A stretch of DNA of 9,229 bases from an uncultured Acidobacteriota bacterium (lineage in GTDB: Bacteria; Acidobacteriota; Blastocatellia; Pyrinomonadales; Pyrinomonadaceae). This document shows positions 1 through 5,740 of the stretch, one piece after another. The DNA lies in assembly GCA_946480545.1 (NCBI GenBank), contig CAMLKY010000051.1:1-9229 (forward strand), read 5' to 3'. Position 1 is the stretch's first letter, and every line of letters begins with the position of its first letter. The translations under genes were made by a program, and so were the position numbers. The notes beneath the pieces were generated by a model that saw only the letters and a program-made list of their open reading frames with translations, made no database searches and was not told where the DNA came from.

Positions 1-98
1 TAATAACCACTGACTGACTACTGACCACTGACCACCGACCACCGACCACTGACCACTGACCACCGACCACTGACCACTAACAACCAGCCACTGACCAC
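1..98. repeat. Heptanucleotide tandem repeat array, TGACCAC/CGACCAC
   Basis: From 22 to 98 the sequence reads as eleven consecutive in-register 7-nt units. Eight of the first units are exact TGACCAC or CGACCAC, two (78-91) are degenerate, and the last (92-98) is again TGACCAC. Positions 1-21 are weaker units in the same register. The first base of each good unit switches between T and C, so the array is not a simple slippage product of one unit. It stops three bases before the stop codon of the SDR gene on the other strand, so it occupies that gene's 3' flank. The array may extend beyond the left edge of the window. Heptanucleotide tandem arrays of this style are known as STRR elements in cyanobacteria; applying that class here is by analogy only. 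Confidence 0.9.
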
Positions 99-101
99 TC
101 T

Positions 102-938
102 TTACCTCTTCCTTAGGCTCATCTTGTGACCGGCCAGGCGTTCTATAACTGGCAAGTAGCGTCGCGGAAACAGTCGTGACAGGAGGCTGATCCCGCGGGC
201 GTCGGCCCCGATCAGGATTCGCGGGTTGCGCTCCTTTATACCGCGAATGATCACATTTGCCGCTTCCTCGGGTGTCGTCCTTGCGACCTTGTCAAAGAAC
301 TTTACGCCCTGCTGTTTCCATTCGTCAGGAGTACCATCACCGATCTTCGAGTTTCGCACGATGTTAGTTTTCACACCGCCCGGATGTACGCACGAGACGG
401 CGACGTTCGTTCCCGCGAGCTCGTGACGCAGGCTTTCGGTGAACCCGCGTACCGCAAATTTCGAAGACGCATAGGCCGTCTGCTCGGACGGCGCGATGAG
501 ACCGAAGACGCTCGAGACATTCACAATGTGCGCCGCATCCTGCGCCAGCAGCGTAGGAAGGAACGTCTTGGTGGCGTAAACCACGCCCCAGAAGTTGATG
601 CCCATCAGCCAATGGAAATCTTCGATCGAAAGCTGATCGAACGTTCCGATCACCCCGACGCCTGCGTTGTTGATCAGATGCGTCACCCGTCCGTGTCTCG
701 AGAGCACGTCGGCCGCAAACTCTTGTACTGCATTCAGGTCCGAAATATCGAAGACGTGTGTCGACACCGGTATCCCCAGTGCCTCGATGGCTGCCGCTGT
801 TTCAGCGAGGCCCGCTTCATTCACATCCGTGATCGCCAGGCCCGTCACACGCTCGTTCGCGAGACCGATCGCAACGGCTTGGCCGATCCCGGAACCTGCT
901 CCAGTAACGACGGCTACGCTGTTAGTCGAAAGCGTCAT
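102..938 (-). CDS. SDR family NAD(P)-dependent oxidoreductase
   Basis: This is a complete classical short-chain dehydrogenase/reductase of 278 residues, close to the usual ~250-280. The Rossmann nucleotide-binding motif TGAGSGIG is at residues 12-19, and an acidic residue, D38, sits after the second strand (often a sign of NAD preference, though some NADP enzymes differ). NNAG is at 90-93 and the catalytic set is N114, S143, Y156 and K160 (Y-A-S-S-K), followed by HPGG at 185-188. It should interconvert an alcohol and a carbonyl in the cytoplasm; the substrate cannot be read from sequence. The start is supported by a GGAG Shine-Dalgarno on the minus strand (944-947), five bases upstream. Its ATG overlaps the TGA of the ferredoxin-like gene as ATGA, which implies translational coupling and a shared transcript. 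The C-terminus is basic (KMSLRKR), and the region around 250-265 is moderately hydrophobic. Confidence 0.93.
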   Translation of the reverse strand: MTLSTNSVAVVTGAGSGIGQAVAIGLANERVTGLAITDVNEAGLAETAAAIEALGIPVSTHVFDISDLNAVQEFAADVLSRHGRVTHLINNAGVGVIGTFDQLSIEDFHWLMGINFWGVVYATKTFLPTLLAQDAAHIVNVSSVFGLIAPSEQTAYASSKFAVRGFTESLRHELAGTNVAVSCVHPGGVKTNIVRNSKIGDGTPDEWKQQGVKFFDKVARTTPEEAANVIIRGIKERNPRILIGADARGISLLSRLFPRRYLPVIERLAGHKMSLRKR

Positions 939-1216
939 GCGATCTCCATCCCCTCGCTCACCCGCACGATTTCCATCCCGTCTTCCACGTTTGTGCGACA
1001 GGCGATGACGGCCCTCTCCTTCTCACCATTTCGTATCCAGACCTGACAGTTGAGGCATTCCCCGTTCCAGCAAAAATCTCCGTACGAGATAGATTCCATA
1101 TCGAGAAACTGCAACCCCCGCAGTATCGAATTGTTCTCCGGCACCTCGCGCAATTCACCAAGCAGTTTTATTTGCACAAGCCGGTCGTAGGGTTCGAAGA
1201 TTTCGTCATCATTCAT
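935..1216 (-). CDS. Small [2Fe-2S] ferredoxin-like (Fer2-type) protein
   Basis: This 93-residue protein has four cysteines, C49, C54, C57 and C73, spaced C-x4-C-x2-C-x15-C. The core FCWNGECLNC keeps the Gly two residues before the second Cys seen in Fer2-fold electron carriers. The last spacing is shorter than in plant ferredoxins (about 29) and nearer to that of succinate dehydrogenase or molybdo-hydroxylase small subunits. A one-electron carrier role in the cytoplasm is inferred. The frame is open to 1381, but the ATG at 1216 is preferred. It begins the acidic segment MNDDEIFEPYDRL and gives a normal ferredoxin length, and the longer form would run antisense into the glutaredoxin gene. No good Shine-Dalgarno is visible. 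The TGA overlaps the SDR start by four bases, so the two are probably co-translated and the carrier may serve the SDR or a partner outside the window. Confidence 0.8.
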   Translation of the reverse strand: MNDDEIFEPYDRLVQIKLLGELREVPENNSILRGLQFLDMESISYGDFCWNGECLNCQVWIRNGEKERAVIACRTNVEDGMEIVRVSEGMEIA

Positions 1217-1336
1217 TGGTGATGATGATAGTACGCGACTGCCTGGCAAGAAAGCGGTATCGACTCGGCATTGGGAAGATACTGCCTTTGAACTTCCTTT
1301 CCCATTCGCTAAACTGAAATCGAAAGGAGAGAAACG
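1217..1336 (+). promoter_or_regulatory. Divergent promoter region, with a candidate promoter and RBS for the glutaredoxin-like gene
   Basis: This 120-nt spacer separates the divergent ferredoxin-like and glutaredoxin-like genes, so it should hold both promoters. On the plus strand, TTGAAC (1288-1293) and TAAACT (1310-1315) are 16 nt apart and match the sigma-70 consensus at four of six positions each. AAAGGAGAG (1323-1331) is a strong Shine-Dalgarno five bases before the ATG at 1337 and fixes that start. The implied leader is very short. I found no convincing promoter for the minus-strand gene. The RBS is well supported; the promoter boxes are only plausible. Confidence 0.4.
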
Positions 1337-1558
1337 ATGTCCATCGTAATGTACGTAAAGCCGGATTGTCCTTATTGCCAACGGGCCCGTGATTATTACA
1401 ACGAGAATAAGATCCCGTTTGTCGAATACGATGCGCAGAACGACAAAGCGCGGCAGCGTGAGATGCTTGAGCTCACCGGCGGAGATGTCACCGTGCCGGC
1501 GATCATTCAGAATGGAGAATACGTTCAGTCGGGCTGGGGGGACCCGCCCCGTGGCTGA
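1337..1558 (+). CDS. Glutaredoxin-like redox protein, possibly a C-terminal selenoprotein read through to 1576
   Basis: The protein is 73 residues to the first stop. It has the glutaredoxin active site CPYC at 11-14 within YVKPDCPYCQRARDYY, the cis-proline motif TVPAI (res. 52-56) and a C-terminal SGWGDPPRG segment. The expected activity is thiol-disulfide exchange in the cytoplasm with glutathione or another low-molecular-weight thiol. The strong SD AAAGGAGAG at 1323-1331 supports the start. The chain ends abruptly at a UGA directly after Pro-Pro-Arg-Gly. A glutaredoxin-like family known as Uxx-star carries selenocysteine, or cysteine, a few residues from its C-terminus. Here the frame continues Thr-Ile-Ser-Pro-Asp and then TAG (1574-1576), and a short G-loop hairpin starts at 1576. 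Read-through would give 79 residues with Sec at position 74. The glutaredoxin assignment is firm; the selenoprotein reading is an inference from the 3' structure and my memory of the family. Confidence 0.88.
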   Translation: MSIVMYVKPDCPYCQRARDYYNENKIPFVEYDAQNDKARQREMLELTGGDVTVPAIIQNGEYVQSGWGDPPRG

Positions 1559-1575
1559 ACGATCTCACCTGATTA

Positions 1576-1605
1576 GCCGCCAGTTTGGCGGCCATTTTCT
1601 ATTTT
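1576..1605 (+). terminator. Hairpin downstream of the glutaredoxin UGA: intrinsic terminator and/or bacterial SECIS-like element
   Basis: GCCGCCA (1576-1582) pairs perfectly with TGGCGGC (1586-1592) around the 3-nt loop GTT. A T-rich run follows (1595-1605, TTTTCTATTTT), which is the layout of a Rho-independent terminator for the glutaredoxin gene. The same hairpin also meets the loose description of bacterial SECIS elements: a small apical loop with G in one of its first positions, and the loop 24 nt after the UGA at 1556-1558. Either or both roles are possible. The terminator reading is the safer one. Confidence 0.65.
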
Positions 1606-1724
1606 GGATTTTAGATTTTGGATTTCCGATTGACAGGCTTAGACTGTATGGGCGCTCCGGATCAGGATTTTGTCACGACGGATTCTAGCAATCCAAAATC
1701 CAAAATCTAAAATCCAAAATCGTT
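1601..1724. repeat. Inverted pair of heptad arrays (ATTTTGG / AATCCAA) with 25-bp perfect arms
   Basis: The left arm is built of heptads ATTTTGG, ATTTTAG, ATTTTGG and a degenerate ATTTCCG (1601-1628). The right side is AATCCAA, AATCCAA, AATCTAA, AATCCAA and a degenerate AATCGTT (1690-1724). Bases 1601-1625 are the exact reverse complement of 1696-1720, giving 25-bp arms around about 70 nt of unique sequence. The right array ends exactly where the kinase ATG begins, so the usual Shine-Dalgarno position is occupied by repeat. If transcribed, the arms could fold into a long A/U-rich hairpin in the kinase leader. The left arm also supplies part of the T-rich run after the glutaredoxin hairpin. 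Confidence 0.85.
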
Positions 1725-4172
1725 ATGATTGGTTCGCAAATTAACCAATACAAAATCCAGGAAAAGATCGGGTCGGGTGGACAAGGAACGGTTTACAAGG
1801 CTCTCGATACAAAACTCAACCGCACCGTCGTAATCAAGATCCTTCCGCCGGAGTTGACTCAAAAAACAGCGAACTTCAAACGCTTCGAACGCGAAGCCCA
1901 GCTTTGTTCCCAGCTCGATCACCCGAACATCTGCACGATTTACGATTTTAACGAATCGAACGGTGTCTTTTACATCGCGATGCAGTATGTCGAGGGCAAG
2001 AACGTCCGTCAGCACGTCTCGGGTCGTCCGCTCGAGCTACGAAGCGCGCTCTCGATAGCTATCCAGGTCACCGACGCACTCGCGTACGCTCACTCCAAGA
2101 ACATAATCCACAGGGACATCAAGGCCGGTAATATCATGGTCACGCCCGGCGGGCAGGCAAAGATCCTCGACTTCGGGCTCGCAAAGCTGCTTGAGGATGA
2201 ACAGATCGAGGAGAATCGCGGGCTGGATCGCACAGAGATCACGGAGCTCGGGATCCCGTACGGTACAGCGACCTATGCGGCCCCCGAGCAGGCAAAGGGT
2301 GAGCGGGCCGACGCCCGTTCCGACATTTTTTCGACGGGTGTTCTGCTCTATGAAATGCTGACCGGGATCTGGGCGTTTCAGGGTAAGACGGTTATCGATG
2401 TCCGGCACCAGGTTCTATACGGCACTCCAAAAGCTCTCGCCGAGATGCGAAGCGATCCGCTTCCTCCGGGCCTTCAGGCGATCGTCGACAAGGCCCTGCA
2501 AAAGGATCCCAAGAACCGGTACCAAAAGATCGCTCAGATGCGTGACGACCTGAGGACCGTGCTGCAGCAGATCGCGGGAGCTCAGTTGATGTCGGGCGAT
2601 ACATTCGCTCCCTCACACATGGATGGCAGCGTCTTCAAGCGGGCACTGAATTGGTTCACCGGAAAATCGACGCCCGAATCGCCGTCCACCGCTTTCACAC
2701 CCACCGCGTCGAATCCGCCGTCTTCGACGCCGGATCTCACCGTCACATCGACCGGGACCGAGAAAAAGAGCGTAGCGATACTTCCGTTTACAAACCTGAG
2801 CGGCGAACCGAGTGCGAACTTCTATGAATTCGCTCTAGCCGACGCTGTGATAACCGAGCTTGCACAGCTTCGGTCACTGATCGTCAGACCGAGCTCAGTG
2901 ATCGCCAAGTATCAGGGCAAGGAGACCGATCCGCGCGAGGCGGGTCGCGAGTTGAAGGTCCATGCGGTCCTCTCGGCTGGATTCCTTCGAAGTGGTGACA
3001 AGCTCCGTGTAACGGCGCAGCTGCTGAATGTGCTCACAGGTGAAATTCTCTGGAGCGATCGAATCGATGCCGAGGGCAGCGATATCCTGACGCTTCAGGA
3101 CGGTATAGCGCAACGAATACTCGAGGGGCTGCGGCTCGAGCTTTCGGATAATGAACAGGAGAAACTCGGACGACGTCTCACGGACAATGCCGAGGCGTGG
3201 GAAGAATATCTCCGCGGACGCGACAACTTCGGCCGGTTCATTTTCCGAACCCTCAGCTCGGAAGATTGCGACGCCGCGATCGAGAATTTCAAGAACGCTA
3301 TCGAGCTCGATACGCACTTTGCACTGGCCTATAGCGGCCTCGGTGCATGCTACGCCAATCGGTTCTTTAAGGGCCTCGGCGAACCCGATGACTACACGCT
3401 CGCTGAGACTGCGTTCAGCAAGGCGTTCTTCTACGACCCGAATGTCGTCGAAGCGCGGGTGCTGATGACGATGATCTACATGGCCCGCGGCGAAAAGAAA
3501 AAAGCGCGTGCCGAGATCGAGCTTCTGCAGAAACAGTTCCCGAATGAAGCTCCGCTCTACTTTATGAAGGGAGTCATTAATCGCCTCGACGGGAACTACG
3601 AAGACTCGTTGAAGGCGTTCGAGAAATTATCCAGGCTCGATCCGGCGGCGCGGGCCGTGTGCGCTTACAATCGGGCACGCATCTTCATTTACAAGCAGGA
3701 TTACGACCAGGCGATAAAGGAGATCGAGCGTGGTGAGAAGGCCGAGCCGAACCACCCAATGCTGAAGATCTTCCGCTCGGGCGTCTACTACTACCGTGGC
3801 GACAAGGAAATGGCGATCGAGCTGATGAGTCGTGTACTCGAGGAACATCCGGAGATGGATGGTATCCGTCCGCTGTACGCGATCTATCTTGCAGGTGCCG
3901 GCCGTGAGGACGAAGCATGTGCCCAACTGTCGGACGATGCTCTGGCGCTTTCAAAGTCTGATCACGATATGGCGTACTGGGTTGGATCGACCTATGCGCT
4001 GCTCGGTGAGAAAGACCTCGCGTTCAAATGGCTGAACCGGGCGGTAAAGCTCGGCAATCAGAACAAGCCGCATTTCGAAAAAGACAAGAGTCTCAACAGC
4101 CTTCGCGACGACCCTCGATTTGCCGAGATCATGAGCAAGATGAGCGATAACGGCGCCGCGGCGGCACCGTGA
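1725..4172 (+). CDS. Ser/Thr protein kinase with TolB-N-like domain and C-terminal TPRs
   Basis: This 815-residue protein starts with a Hanks-type kinase domain (about 8-280). It has the glycine loop GSGGQGTVY at 16-24, lysine K38 in VVIK, alpha-C glutamate E57 in FEREAQL, HRDIKAGN at 129-136 with catalytic D131, DFG at 149-151 and APE at 186-188. The motif usually written YMAPEQ is YAAPEQ here. All catalytic residues are present, so an active kinase is expected. A Ser/Thr/Pro-rich linker (about 313-345) leads to KKSVAILPFTNLSG, the opening of a TolB-N-like domain (about 347-450) often joined to bacterial kinases and cyclases. TPR-like helical pairs run from about 485 to 805. No transmembrane segment is visible, so it is probably cytosolic, with the TPRs binding a partner. 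There is no Shine-Dalgarno; the start is chosen because MIGSQINQYKIQEKIG is the standard kinase opening. The target is unknown. Confidence 0.93.
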   Translation: MIGSQINQYKIQEKIGSGGQGTVYKALDTKLNRTVVIKILPPELTQKTANFKRFEREAQLCSQLDHPNICTIYDFNESNGVFYIAMQYVEGKNVRQHVSGRPLELRSALSIAIQVTDALAYAHSKNIIHRDIKAGNIMVTPGGQAKILDFGLAKLLEDEQIEENRGLDRTEITELGIPYGTATYAAPEQAKGERADARSDIFSTGVLLYEMLTGIWAFQGKTVIDVRHQVLYGTPKALAEMRSDPLPPGLQAIVDKALQKDPKNRYQKIAQMRDDLRTVLQQIAGAQLMSGDTFAPSHMDGSVFKRALNWFTGKSTPESPSTAFTPTASNPPSSTPDLTVTSTGTEKKSVAILPFTNLSGEPSANFYEFALADAVITELAQLRSLIVRPSSVIAKYQGKETDPREAGRELKVHAVLSAGFLRSGDKLRVTAQLLNVLTGEILWSDRIDAEGSDILTLQDGIAQRILEGLRLELSDNEQEKLGRRLTDNAEAWEEYLRGRDNFGRFIFRTLSSEDCDAAIENFKNAIELDTHFALAYSGLGACYANRFFKGLGEPDDYTLAETAFSKAFFYDPNVVEARVLMTMIYMARGEKKKARAEIELLQKQFPNEAPLYFMKGVINRLDGNYEDSLKAFEKLSRLDPAARAVCAYNRARIFIYKQDYDQAIKEIERGEKAEPNHPMLKIFRSGVYYYRGDKEMAIELMSRVLEEHPEMDGIRPLYAIYLAGAGREDEACAQLSDDALALSKSDHDMAYWVGSTYALLGEKDLAFKWLNRAVKLGNQNKPHFEKDKSLNSLRDDPRFAEIMSKMSDNGAAAAP

Positions 4173-4176
4173 TTTC

Positions 4177-4218
4177 GTTTCTAGTTTCTGGTTCGTAGTT
4201 TCTAGTTTGTGGTTTCGG
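4177..4218. repeat. Heptad array GTTTCTA and variants after the kinase gene
   Basis: Six consecutive in-register 7-nt units, GTTTCTA, GTTTCTG, GTTCGTA, GTTTCTA, GTTTGTG and GTTTCGG, begin four bases after the kinase stop codon. This is the third heptad array in the window with a different unit sequence. On the minus strand it is A/C-rich and translates as pseudo-repeats (KLETTNQKLET), which makes spurious open frames. The rest of 4219-4289 has no feature I can name. Confidence 0.8.
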
Positions 4219-4289
4219 GGATACCTCGCTCGCAGCTCGTCCAGATAATGAGCGTATTTTGGGGCCGGGCGCGAGCTTGACTCAGACAA

Positions 4290-4362
4290 TTTTTGAACGC
4301 GAATCGTGATCGAATCGGCTTAGTCGCCTCTAAGCCTCAGGACCACGGTTCGCGTTCAAAAA
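4290..4362. repeat. 73-nt imperfect palindrome in the convergent kinase/FN3 spacer
   Basis: The outer arms 4290-4303 and 4349-4362 are a perfect 14-bp inverted repeat (TTTTTGAACGCGAA against its complement). The stem continues inward through a T-G wobble and four more pairs (4305-4308 with 4344-4347), one mismatch and two further pairs. After an internal loop, a 7-bp inner stem (4317-4323 with 4330-4336) closes a six-base loop, TCGCCT. The T run lies at the 5' side and the A run at the 3' side on both strands, which is the reverse of an intrinsic terminator. It therefore looks like a REP- or MITE-like palindromic element or a structured RNA rather than a canonical terminator, although a long stem between convergent genes could still protect both transcript ends. 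Confidence 0.75.
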
Positions 4363-4375
4363 GCTACGGGTCAAC

Positions 4376-5353
4376 TCAACACGGCCAGAGCTGAACAAAG
4401 ACGGGAGCACTTGGCTCGGACGTATTGCCTGACCGGTCCACGGCCCGCACTACGAATGTGTTGTCAGGGAAACCGGTGCCGTAGACAAAGTCTTCGCTAA
4501 CGCCCGCCGATACTGCGAGCGGACTCAGCACTCCATTCACATAGATCTCATACTCGATCGCAAACTGCGGATCGACATCGTCGATCGATTGCGTCCACCC
4601 AAGCCACACCTCTGCGCAGCCATTATCACGAAGAAGACGAACGTTGGTAGGCGCCGACGGCGGAGTCGTATCGGTGCTGGCTTCGGTTGTGGCTGTCGAA
4701 GCATTGCTCGACGAATCGTTACCTGCGTAGTCAGTGGCAACGACCTTGAAGGTGTTTGTCGAGCCCGGTGGCAGATGACGGATCACGAGCGTCGTTTCGC
4801 CGTGCCAGTTTAGGTGCTGCGTCACCCGAACATCATTCATGAAGAAATTGTACGAGCAGCAATTGTTCGGAAGGTTGTCGGTTGATCGGGTCCAGGTCAG
4901 ACGAACCTGTGACGGACCTAGCACAAACGTTTCCAGAACAGGGGCCGTCGGCGGAGTCTCATCAGCGAGAGTTCGGACGCTGACGGTATTGCTGTTCGCG
5001 GACGATGCGCCCCGGTCATCTACGGCCGACACGGTGATCGAATAGCTGCTATTCGGGGGAAGGAACCTGGCGGTGTACGACGTAAGCGATGACGCGACGG
5101 TGATGACCGTGTTGTATTGCGAATTGGTGTGGTTCGTCATTCGAATCCGGTACGAAAAGCCACGATTGTGCCGTGACGGGCTCCACGACATTGCGATCGT
5201 GGTCTCGGTCACCGCCCCAACCGCGAGGTTAGTCGGGGCCGTAGGTCCTTTTGGCGCAGATGCTGATGAAGTTGCGGTCCCCTCGAAAATGAGGACCATG
5301 ATAAAAACGAAGGTCGCAAGAATCGGGAGTCGCGATATCTGACGAAAGATCAT
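4376..5353 (-). CDS. Secreted protein with three fibronectin type III domains
   Basis: From the ATG at 5353 the product is 325 residues. Residues 1-30 form a signal peptide (basic start MIFRQISR, hydrophobic ILATFVFIMVLIF, then a small-residue cleavage region TATSSASA). Three FN3 modules follow at about 38-130, 136-225 and 233-322. Each opens with a Pro-Thr-Ala-Pro or similar turn, and they are linked by ETPPTAP and TTPPSAP; the tryptophans TIAMSW, RLTWTR and LGWTQS mark the B strand. Cysteines occur at 165, 166, 246 and the last residue, 325. No catalytic domain is seen, so an adhesive or structural extracytoplasmic role is inferred. A longer frame starts at 5416, but GGAGGG (5361-5366, minus strand) lies seven bases before 5353 and the signal peptide begins there. 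It converges on the kinase gene and diverges from the serine hydrolase. Confidence 0.88.
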   Translation of the reverse strand: MIFRQISRLPILATFVFIMVLIFEGTATSSASAPKGPTAPTNLAVGAVTETTIAMSWSPSRHNRGFSYRIRMTNHTNSQYNTVITVASSLTSYTARFLPPNSSYSITVSAVDDRGASSANSNTVSVRTLADETPPTAPVLETFVLGPSQVRLTWTRSTDNLPNNCCSYNFFMNDVRVTQHLNWHGETTLVIRHLPPGSTNTFKVVATDYAGNDSSSNASTATTEASTDTTPPSAPTNVRLLRDNGCAEVWLGWTQSIDDVDPQFAIEYEIYVNGVLSPLAVSAGVSEDFVYGTGFPDNTFVVRAVDRSGNTSEPSAPVFVQLWPC

Positions 5354-5740
5354 GATGGAACCCTCCAGGTATTGATTAGTTATTAACCCGAACGTTCGTG
5401 TCGGAACGTCAATCACCGCGCAGAGATACCGCGCAAAAATCGCCAGGGAATCTTGCCTGAGATATCACGAAAACAGTACAACTCGTGTGCCTTTGGCAGA
5501 ACGTTGGAAATGAAAAGACTTCCGGGGATGTGCTTCCGCCCGACAATCTGAATCAATGGAAAAAATTCAAATATTTGAAATGGTTATGCCACGGATTAGA
5601 CATATTGCTTTGAACGTTCGGACGTGAAGCCGCCAATGTGTTGGCCGAGAACGCGCGTCGAATGTTTCATGTCACACAGATGCGGGATGCGGTGTTATAT
5701 AAGTAGTCCAACCAAAATCTCAAAAGGATGCCGCCAACAT
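5354..5740. promoter_or_regulatory. Divergent intergenic region with repeated GAACGTT sites and a 14-bp palindrome
   Basis: This 387-nt spacer separates the FN3 gene (minus) from the serine hydrolase gene (plus), and I see no convincing coding sequence in it. It carries CGAACGTTCG (5389-5398, a perfect 10-bp palindrome), GAACGTC (5404-5410), GAACGTT (5499-5505) and GAACGTTCG (5612-5620). A perfect 14-bp palindrome, TTCAAATATTTGAA, lies at 5566-5579. On the minus strand, TTGACG (5407-5412) and the AT-rich TTAATAACTAAT (5375-5386) could be promoter boxes, although their spacing is too long for a good sigma-70 site, and the 10-bp palindrome lies between them. On the plus strand TATATAAG (5696-5703) resembles a -10 box. 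Operator function is inferred only. Confidence 0.4.

Noticed and set aside
22..98. CRISPR array
   Set aside because: The units are 7 nt and contiguous, with no spacers, and no cas genes are present.
384..1046. 220-codon plus-strand open frame antisense to the SDR gene
   Set aside because: It is Arg-rich, shows no domain and lies over clear SDR motifs on the other strand; it is a shadow frame.
935..1381. Longer form of the ferredoxin-like gene starting at 1381
   Set aside because: The extra 55 residues lack character and would overlap the glutaredoxin start and RBS; the ATG at 1216 gives a normal length.
1389..1688. 99-codon frame overlapping the glutaredoxin gene and the heptad repeat
   Set aside because: It is out of frame with the CPYC glutaredoxin, and part of it is a translation of the repeat.
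3951..4289. 112-codon minus-strand frame with KLET repeats after the kinase
   Set aside because: The protein repeat is only the translation of the GTTTCTA heptads, and the rest is antisense to the kinase end.
4290..4362. Intrinsic bidirectional terminator
   Set aside because: The T and A runs are in the wrong order for either strand, so it is listed as a palindromic repeat instead.
5390..5398. LexA/SOS box
   Set aside because: LexA boxes of this type need four bases between GAAC and GTTC; here the halves are adjacent.
5354..5416. N-terminal extension of the FN3 protein to 5416
   Set aside because: It would bury the signal peptide and ignore the good GGAGGG site seven bases before 5353.
5624..5740. 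39-residue N-terminal extension of the serine hydrolase
   Set aside because: It is Cys- and Arg-rich, precedes a clear signal peptide and has no RBS.
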